From Chryseobacterium sp. (GTDB taxonomy: Bacteria > Bacteroidota > Bacteroidia > Flavobacteriales > Weeksellaceae), in contig RDDY01000250.1 of the NCBI GenBank assembly GCA_003852805.1, forward strand, positions 1-6,551: DNA of 6,551 nt. The letters are read 5' to 3'. Positions 1 through 5,097 of this stretch are shown in pieces (within the stretch, counting starts at the first letter, position 1; each line of letters starts with the position of its first letter). Made by a program: the position numbers and the translations under genes. The notes beneath the pieces were generated by a model. The model was not told the origin of the DNA, searched no databases, and was given only the letters and a program-made list of their open reading frames with translations.

Positions 1-773
1 TTCCCAAATTTAAAAACTATATTTATATTCGTTTCGGTTTTTGGGGAAGATTACAGATTGACGCAGGCGTTTTTTCATCCCATATTGGTTTTGAAAGTGC
101 CGTAGGTATAGACAACTGGACAGTGACCAGAGGAATATATGCAGAAAATTCGCCCTATTTTGAGACAGGGGCAAAAATTTCCTACACCACTGACAACGGC
201 AAATGGTTTATTAGCGGATTGGTATTAAACGGCTGGCAGCGCATACAACGTGTAGATGGTAATAATACTCCTGCATTCGGTCATCAGCTTACCTATAAAC
301 CCAATTCAAAGATCACGCTCAACAGTAGTTCCTTTATTGGTAATGATAAAGCCGACAGTATAAAGCAAATGCGCTATTTCCATAACCTCTACGGTATTTT
401 TAAAATTTCAGATAAATTTGCGCTAACTGCTGGGTTTGACATTGGAGCAGAGCAGAAAAGCAAAGGGAGCAGCAGCTATAACACCTGGTACGCACCGGTT
501 TTAATTGCTAAATTCAGTCCTGCCGAAAAACACAACATTGCGGTGAGAGGAGAGTATTATAGCGACAAGAACGGAGCACTAATCGGTACGGGTACTCCGA
601 ACGGATTTAAAACTTGGGGCTATTCTATAAACTACGATTACCTGATGAGAAATAACGTGATGTGGCGCATCGAAGGAAGAGGTTTTTCGAGCCAGGACAA
701 GATTTTTACAATGAATGATAAACCAAGTATCAATAATTATTTTATAACGACATCATTGGCAATTGCTTTCTAA
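1..773 (+). CDS. Outer-membrane beta-barrel (porin-like) protein, 3' part
   Basis: The frame is open from base 3 to the TAA at 771-773, giving about 256 residues with the N-terminus and signal peptide missing to the left. The GTG at 123 lies inside a continuous coding frame and is not a believable start. The protein is a run of short alternating polar/hydrophobic, aromatic-rich strands with Gly/Asn turns, and ends in Phe (SLAIAF), the usual terminal signal of outer-membrane barrels. The stretch around SSHIGFESAVGIDNW near the left edge recalls the putative beta-barrel porin-2 type common in Bacteroidetes; that assignment is from memory. Its stop overlaps the kdpD start by one base, so it is almost certainly co-transcribed and translationally coupled with kdpD. 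A role as an outer-membrane pore feeding the Kdp pump is inference from position. Family call fairly sure, substrate unknown. Confidence 0.8.
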   Translation, partial: PKFKNYIYIRFGFWGRLQIDAGVFSSHIGFESAVGIDNWTVTRGIYAENSPYFETGAKISYTTDNGKWFISGLVLNGWQRIQRVDGNNTPAFGHQLTYKPNSKITLNSSSFIGNDKADSIKQMRYFHNLYGIFKISDKFALTAGFDIGAEQKSKGSSSYNTWYAPVLIAKFSPAEKHNIAVRGEYYSDKNGALIGTGTPNGFKTWGYSINYDYLMRNNVMWRIEGRGFSSQDKIFTMNDKPSINNYFITTSLAIAF

Positions 774-1897
774 TGACAGAAAAAGACCAAACAGTACAAC
801 AGTTTCTTGACTTGATAAAAAAGTCGAGGAGAGGGAAATTTAAAGTCTACATCGGTATGAGTGCCGGTGTAGGCAAAACCTTTCGTATGCTACAGGAAGC
901 ACATTCGCTGTTGCGCAATGGCATCGACTTGAAGATTGGTTACATAGAAACGCACAACAGGAAAGAAACACATGATTTATTAGAGGGGTTGCCCATAATT
1001 CCACGTAGGAAGTTGTTTTACAAGGGTAAAGAATTAGAAGAATTAGACGTTCAGGCAGTCATCAATTTGCGCCCTGAGGTTGTGATCATAGACGAATTAG
1101 CGCATACCAATATTGAAGGCAGCAAAAATGAAAAACGTTGGCAAGACGTACTGGACATTTTAGATGCAGGTATAAACGTTATTAGTGCTGTTAATATACA
1201 ACATATAGAAAGTCTTAACGAAGAAGTGAGAGCCATTACAGGAATTGAGGTAAAAGAACGTATTCCTGATAGTGTAATTGCCGAAGCAGACGAAGTAGTA
1301 AATATTGACTTAACAGCAGATGAATTAATTACACGTCTTAAAGAGGGAAAGATATACGAACCTGCAAAAATAGAAACGGCACTCAATAATTTCTTCAAAA
1401 GTGAACATATACTTCAGCTAAGAGAATTAGCACTAAAAGAAGTAGCCTCGCAGGTGGAACGTAAAGTTGAGAGCGAGGTTACACTGACGAGTGCGGCAAA
1501 AAGAGAAAAGTTCTTAGCGTGTATCAGCTCAAATGAGAAGACGGCAAAAAATGTCATAAGGAAAACTGCAAGGCTTGCCAATTATTACAATAGCAAATGG
1601 TCTGTACTTTATGTACAAACACCCCGTGAAAGCCCTGACAAAATTGCCCTCGACAAACAAAGGCACCTTATAAATAACTTTAAATTAGCTACAGAATTAG
1701 GTGCGAACATAATTAAAGTGGAAAATGATAATATTTCAAAAGCTATAATGGAACAATGCGAGCAACGTAAGATAACAACCATCTGCATTGGAAAGCCACA
1801 TTTGAGCCTGATACATATTATTTTAGCCACCAATGTGTTTAACGGACTTTTAAGAAAACTGTCTGCAAATGATATTGACCTTGTGATATTAAGTTAA
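773..1897 (+). CDS. kdpD: KdpD sensor protein, short form (KdpD ATPase domain plus USP domain, no kinase)
   Basis: A 374-residue cytosolic protein matching the N-terminal part of KdpD, the sensor controlling the high-affinity K+ pump KdpFABC. Visible parts: KdpD domain about residues 20-230 with Walker A GMSAGVGKT (28-36), Walker B-like VVIIDELAHTN (103-113) and the family signature NIQHIESLNE (141-150); then a universal-stress-protein-like domain from about 245 to the end. The roughly 890-residue E. coli KdpD continues with four membrane helices, GAF, HisKA and HATPase domains, all absent here. This protein therefore cannot autophosphorylate and presumably works with the separate kinase 12 bases downstream. 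The ATG at 773 is chosen because it sits in a TAATG overlap with the barrel gene. The frame is intact and ends at a clean TAA. I believe this split form is usual for Bacteroidetes, so I do not call it a truncated gene. Confidence 0.93.
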   Translation: MTEKDQTVQQFLDLIKKSRRGKFKVYIGMSAGVGKTFRMLQEAHSLLRNGIDLKIGYIETHNRKETHDLLEGLPIIPRRKLFYKGKELEELDVQAVINLRPEVVIIDELAHTNIEGSKNEKRWQDVLDILDAGINVISAVNIQHIESLNEEVRAITGIEVKERIPDSVIAEADEVVNIDLTADELITRLKEGKIYEPAKIETALNNFFKSEHILQLRELALKEVASQVERKVESEVTLTSAAKREKFLACISSNEKTAKNVIRKTARLANYYNSKWSVLYVQTPRESPDKIALDKQRHLINNFKLATELGANIIKVENDNISKAIMEQCEQRKITTICIGKPHLSLIHIILATNVFNGLLRKLSANDIDLVILS

Positions 1898-1909
1898 AGA
1901 ACTGAGATA

Positions 1910-3670
1910 ATGAAAATAAAGACTAAGCTAATATTGGGTGTAGGGCTGCTTTTTGGAATGATAGCATTTCTTACCGTATTAAGTGCAACCCATATAAACA
2001 AGCTATCTAATGATGCAAAGAATATTCTGGCAGATAATTATAATACTATAGATTACTGTCGCCAGATGCTCAATGCACTGAACAGCGATATTAATAATCC
2101 TGTACAACAAAAGAATTTCAGGCAGAGCTTGGAAAAACAGACGAGGACTATCACAGAAGTTGGAGAACAAGAAATTACGGACAAGATTAAACACGATTTT
2201 GCACTCATAGTAAATTCTCCTGATGACAGTGGCCTACTCCGGACACTACAGCAAGACATTACCGATGTAATGCTGCTCAATATGCAGGCAATACAGCGGA
2301 AAAATCAGATCGCAGAAAAAACGGCTGATACGGCAATTTTGTGGATTGCCATAACGGGAACATGCTGTTTCATAATAGCCTTCACACTTCTGATCAATCT
2401 GCCCTCAAATATTGCTAATCCTATCCGGGAATTAACGGAAAGTATAAAAGAAATAGCTGCAAAAAATTACTCCAGAAGAGTGCATTTCGAACAGCACAAT
2501 GAGTATGGGGAGTTAGCTAAATCATTCAATACAATGGCTAAAAAGCTGGAAGAATACAGTAATAGCAGCATTGAAAGGTTGATGATGGCAAAAAAGCGTA
2601 TAGAGACCCTTATTAACAATATGAGCGAACCGGTTATCGGATTGGATGAAAAACACACTATTCTCTTCATGAATGACATCGCATTAAAAATAGCGGGCTT
2701 ACAAAAAGAAAAAGTGATTGGCACACCTATTAAGAACATTGCAGAAGAAAACGACCTTATTAAATCCCTCATACAAGATTTACCGGAGAATGAAACACCC
2801 GATAAAAAAATTAAATCTTTTCCTATCAAAATTTTTGCAGATAATAAAGAAAGCTATTTTGAGAAAGAAATTATTCCTATCCTGATAACACCCACAGGAG
2901 AGAATGAAACAAAACATATAGGCAATGTAATTCTCTTACAAAACATCACTCCATACAAAGAATTGGATTTTGCAAAAACAAACTTTATCGCTACCGTTTC
3001 ACACGAACTAAAAACTCCTATATCATCTATACAGATGAGCTTGCAATTATTGGGAAATAAAAAAGTGGGTGAATTAAATGCCGAGCAAGAAAGTCTTTTA
3101 AATAGCATCAACGATGATACAGGGCGATTACTGAAAATTACAGGAGAATTATTGAATATGACACAGGTAGAGAGCGGCACCATTCAAATAAGTGTTATTC
3201 CGTCTGAAGCCAGAGAAATTGTAGAATATGCTGTAAATGCTACAAAGGCAGCAGCCGAACAAAAGCAAATCAGGTTTGAAATAAAAATAGCCGATAATTT
3301 GCCACAAGTGCTTGCTGATAATGAAAAAACCGCTTGGGTATTGACTAATTTGCTTTCCAATGCAATTCGTTATTCTTATGATAATTCAATTATTAGAATT
3401 GATGTTAACGCAACAGGTAATAAGGTATGCTTCTCTGTCACGGATACAGGTCAAGGAATTTCACCACAATACATTGACAAAATATTTGACCGATATTTCC
3501 GCATACCCGGTACGAAGAAGGAAGGTACAGGATTAGGTCTAAGCATCAGCAAAGAGTTTATTCAGGCACAGGGCGGTGAAATCTCTGTAAAAAGTGATTT
3601 AGGAGCAGGGAGCACTTTTACTTTTTCATTAAACAGCCTGCAAAGCAATAATAATATCAGTTCCACATAG
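1910..3670 (+). CDS. KinB-like membrane sensor histidine kinase (HAMP-PAS-HisKA-HATPase), KdpD partner
   Basis: A 586-residue sensor kinase. Order: membrane segment 1 about residues 7-26; helical periplasmic sensor about 30-141, where ADNYNTIDYCRQMLNAL recalls the four-helix KinB sensor; membrane segment 2 about 142-163; HAMP about 164-218; PAS about 230-345; HisKA with phospho-acceptor His365 in SHELKTP (364-370); HATPase with N-box NLLSN (480-484), G1 DTGQG (512-516), F-box IFDRYF (525-530) and G2 GTGLGLS (539-545). All catalytic motifs are present, so an active kinase is expected. The architecture and length match Pseudomonas KinB (about 595 residues) better than the C-terminal half of KdpD, which has four membrane helices and a GAF domain. 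It follows kdpD after 12 bases, so they share an operon; the inferred job is to supply the phosphorelay missing from the short KdpD. The matching response regulator is not in the window; KinB-type kinases usually pair with NtrC-type (sigma-54) regulators. Confidence 0.93.
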   Translation: MKIKTKLILGVGLLFGMIAFLTVLSATHINKLSNDAKNILADNYNTIDYCRQMLNALNSDINNPVQQKNFRQSLEKQTRTITEVGEQEITDKIKHDFALIVNSPDDSGLLRTLQQDITDVMLLNMQAIQRKNQIAEKTADTAILWIAITGTCCFIIAFTLLINLPSNIANPIRELTESIKEIAAKNYSRRVHFEQHNEYGELAKSFNTMAKKLEEYSNSSIERLMMAKKRIETLINNMSEPVIGLDEKHTILFMNDIALKIAGLQKEKVIGTPIKNIAEENDLIKSLIQDLPENETPDKKIKSFPIKIFADNKESYFEKEIIPILITPTGENETKHIGNVILLQNITPYKELDFAKTNFIATVSHELKTPISSIQMSLQLLGNKKVGELNAEQESLLNSINDDTGRLLKITGELLNMTQVESGTIQISVIPSEAREIVEYAVNATKAAAEQKQIRFEIKIADNLPQVLADNEKTAWVLTNLLSNAIRYSYDNSIIRIDVNATGNKVCFSVTDTGQGISPQYIDKIFDRYFRIPGTKKEGTGLGLSISKEFIQAQGGEISVKSDLGAGSTFTFSLNSLQSNNNISST

Positions 3671-3916
3671 TAGATGCTGGACATTCAGTAAATGGACCGT
3701 GTTGAAAATGAAAAAATAATACGGAAATATTATTATGTCAATGATTGCGGAAGACGACCCAATCTTAAATTATCTACATTATGCCAATTAAACATCAAAT
3801 AAAAAATACAGTTCAATTTCCCGAACATACGGCAGTTCCAAAAGAACAGTCCGAAAATACACTGCTCGACATTTCAGGAAGAAATTTCCGATAATTTAGC
3901 CTATTGTCAGCAACTA
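3671..3916 (+). other. Gap between Kdp kinase and mobile-element genes, possible eroded coding DNA
   Basis: No convincing gene lies in these 246 bases. Short frames overlap in all three phases: 3692-3802 (36 residues), 3735-3791 (18 residues, containing MIAEDDPIL, like the start of a receiver domain) and 3781-3894 (37 residues). In addition, the frame of the following gene is open back to the stop at 3800-3802, but has no ATG, GTG or TTG before 3917. This looks like degraded coding DNA or a junction. I see no strong hairpin-plus-T-run terminator after the kinase, no tRNA and no clear promoter. Confidence 0.5.
3692..3894 (+). pseudogene. Possible gene remnants (receiver-like stub and short frames)
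   Basis: Within the gap, the frame starting at ATG 3735 reads MSMIAEDDPIL followed by NYL and soon stops; the EDDP acidic cluster after a hydrophobic run is what a response-regulator receiver has at its first strand. A kinase gene immediately upstream makes a decayed or truncated regulator plausible. The match is only about ten residues, and the surrounding frames (36 and 37 residues) resemble nothing I know. This is a weak reading, kept so that it can be tested. Confidence 0.15.
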
Positions 3917-4687
3917 ATGAATAAAATTTTCTTTCTTCCCTATTCCAAACTGCCCGATTTCTTTTCACACCATTGCGATTTTACAACCAACCCAATTAAA
4001 TGGCTAAACAAATTTGAAAAGCTGATTTCAGAGAACGAAGAAATATTTGTCAGTACGACCAAGCGTGGACGAATGATAAAATGCTATACTATTATAGAAA
4101 GTAAGCGTAAAGAATTAGACATTTTAAGAAACAGGCACACAAAAATAAAACCGCCAATGCAGTACATCAATGCGGAATGTGAGGAACGGTATTTTTCATT
4201 CAGAGAAGTAAAAAGTAAAGTAAATGCAATGGGCGATTATACAGATAAAATAATGTTTTTGACCAATGAAAAGTTCGATTACGAACAGGCAAGTATAGAT
4301 TTCATCAATCCAAAATTGCCCGATTATTCCGACCAGTGTCAAAAAGAGATTGACCAGATACAGCATTTAATCCGTTTAACCGATGAATTTTCTAAACAAC
4401 AAATGCAGAAGAATACCAACGGCATTCCTTTCAATAAGCTAAAAATAAATTGCAACATCAATCAGTTGGTAGATATATTTTACCAACTGCACAGAGAGCT
4501 GTTTACAGACGGCAAGCCCATTATTGACGGAAATATAAATGATTTCGTTGCTGTTATTGTAAATTCATTCACAGATAAAGACGGCAGGGAATTAAGTCCC
4601 GAAACCGTAAAAACAATGCTTACACCGTCCAAATCCGATAAACGTCCCAAACCCCACAAAAGAATAGACATTGATAAAATGCTGTAA
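3917..4687 (+). CDS. Hypothetical protein with RteC-like C-terminal region
   Basis: A 256-residue, soluble, highly charged protein with no signal peptide or membrane segment. The C-terminal third (about residues 175-256) contains NQLVDIFYQLHRE (182-194), a GKPIIDGN turn (199-206), a helix around FVAVIVNSF, then ELSPETVKTML (225-235) and a basic tail with KSDKRPKPHKR (239-249). The helix - 'GK..I' turn - helix arrangement resembles the C-terminus of RteC, a regulator of tetracycline-induced transfer of CTnDOT-type elements; the ETVKTMLTPS segment could be a DNA-contacting helix. This is pattern memory, not a search. The N-terminal part (1-174) is unrecognised. The start is the first ATG, but the frame is open upstream to 3803 without a standard start, so the true N-terminus may differ. 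Location just before HTH and VirE-type genes supports a mobile-element regulator or accessory role. The RteC assignment is tentative; that this is a real gene is fairly sure. Confidence 0.75.
   Translation: MNKIFFLPYSKLPDFFSHHCDFTTNPIKWLNKFEKLISENEEIFVSTTKRGRMIKCYTIIESKRKELDILRNRHTKIKPPMQYINAECEERYFSFREVKSKVNAMGDYTDKIMFLTNEKFDYEQASIDFINPKLPDYSDQCQKEIDQIQHLIRLTDEFSKQQMQKNTNGIPFNKLKINCNINQLVDIFYQLHRELFTDGKPIIDGNINDFVAVIVNSFTDKDGRELSPETVKTMLTPSKSDKRPKPHKRIDIDKML
4463..4489 (+). repeat. Inverted repeat, 9 bp arms, 9 base loop
   Basis: CAGTTGGTA at 4463-4471 and its exact complement TACCAACTG at 4481-4489 flank an A/T-only loop except for its first base. It lies within the RteC-like coding region (about residues 183-191). 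It could be a DNA-binding site or simply a coincidence of codons; no partner copy was seen. Confidence 0.5.
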
Positions 4688-4776
4688 ATAAATCTTGTCC
4701 CGAAAGACCAAGTACGGACATAATGACTTTTTTATGTTGCTGTCCTTTGCTTCTATAATCATAAATATTTATACAA
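4688..4776 (+). promoter_or_regulatory. Leader with possible promoter and competing hairpins before the HTH gene
   Basis: These 89 bases hold three related blocks: TGTCC (4696-4700), GGACA (4716-4720) and TGTCC (4741-4745). The middle block can pair with either outer one. CTTG/CAAG (4694-4697 and 4709-4712) and CATAA/TTATG (4719-4723 and 4732-4736) add alternative short stems. A possible Bacteroidetes-type promoter is TTG at 4737-4739 followed after 22 bases by TAAATATT at 4762-4769 (consensus TTG, about 19-22 bases, TAnnTTTG), which is an imperfect match; TATAAT at 4754-4759 is also present. The short distance to the ATG at 4777 would leave almost no 5' untranslated region. Promoter call is weak; the complementary blocks are seen directly. 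Confidence 0.3.
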
Positions 4777-5058
4777 ATGGAAGCAATTATTTTATCAAAA
4801 GACCAATACACAGAGTTGGTAGCAAGGTTGGACGAAATTACCCAACGCCTTAATGCAAAGAACGAACCTAAAAAGGACACGTTTTTAGACAATCAGGAGT
4901 TTTTAATGCTGATGAAAATTTCCAAACGAACCGCCCAGACGTGGCGTGATGAGGGGCATATTTCATTCTCACAGGTAGGCAACAAAATTTACTACAAACT
5001 TTCAGACGTAGAAAAACTATTGCAGGAGCATTACAACAAAGCATTTGCTAAGAAGTAA
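4777..5058 (+). CDS. Small helix-turn-helix DNA-binding protein (HTH_17/excisionase-like)
   Basis: A 93-residue protein with two parts. Residues 3-30 form a charged helix with heptad-like hydrophobics (YTELVARLDEITQRL), likely for dimerisation. Residues 36-82 form a winged helix-turn-helix of the MerR/HTH_17 type: FLDNQEFLMLMKIS, recognition helix SKRTAQTWRDEG (49-60), then the hydrophobic strand-turn SFSQVGNKIYYK (63-74) and DVEKLL. Proteins of this size and kind are standard in Bacteroidetes conjugative and mobilizable elements, where relatives act as excision factors or transcription regulators. It sits 39 bases before the primase-helicase gene and probably shares its transcript; it may regulate that gene or help at the element's origin or ends (inference). 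Frame intact, single sensible ATG. Confidence 0.87.
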   Translation: MEAIILSKDQYTELVARLDEITQRLNAKNEPKKDTFLDNQEFLMLMKISKRTAQTWRDEGHISFSQVGNKIYYKLSDVEKLLQEHYNKAFAKK

Positions 5059-5097
5059 TGTAGGCAATGGTTTTATCAATCTTAAAAATCGGAAGTT

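Noticed and set aside
123..125. GTG as start of the beta-barrel gene
   Set aside because: The same frame continues to the left edge with barrel-like sequence and no stop, so the gene begins outside the window.
1051..1398. Open frame on the - strand inside kdpD (115 codons), and similar ones at 1609-1833, 2003-2194, 2053-2280, 2467-2829, 2854-3183, 4480-4671 and 4620-4892
   Set aside because: All but one lie wholly within strongly supported + strand genes, and that one (4620-4892) overlaps the ends of two. They show Ser/Ile/Leu-rich composition typical of antisense reading of AT-rich coding DNA and have no recognisable domain.
3650..3700. Intrinsic terminator after the histidine kinase
   Set aside because: No stable GC-rich hairpin followed by a T-run could be found there.
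3781..3894. 37-residue stand-alone small gene
   Set aside because: No recognisable features and no promoter; it overlaps another open frame. More likely a chance frame or a shifted N-terminus, reported as a finding instead.
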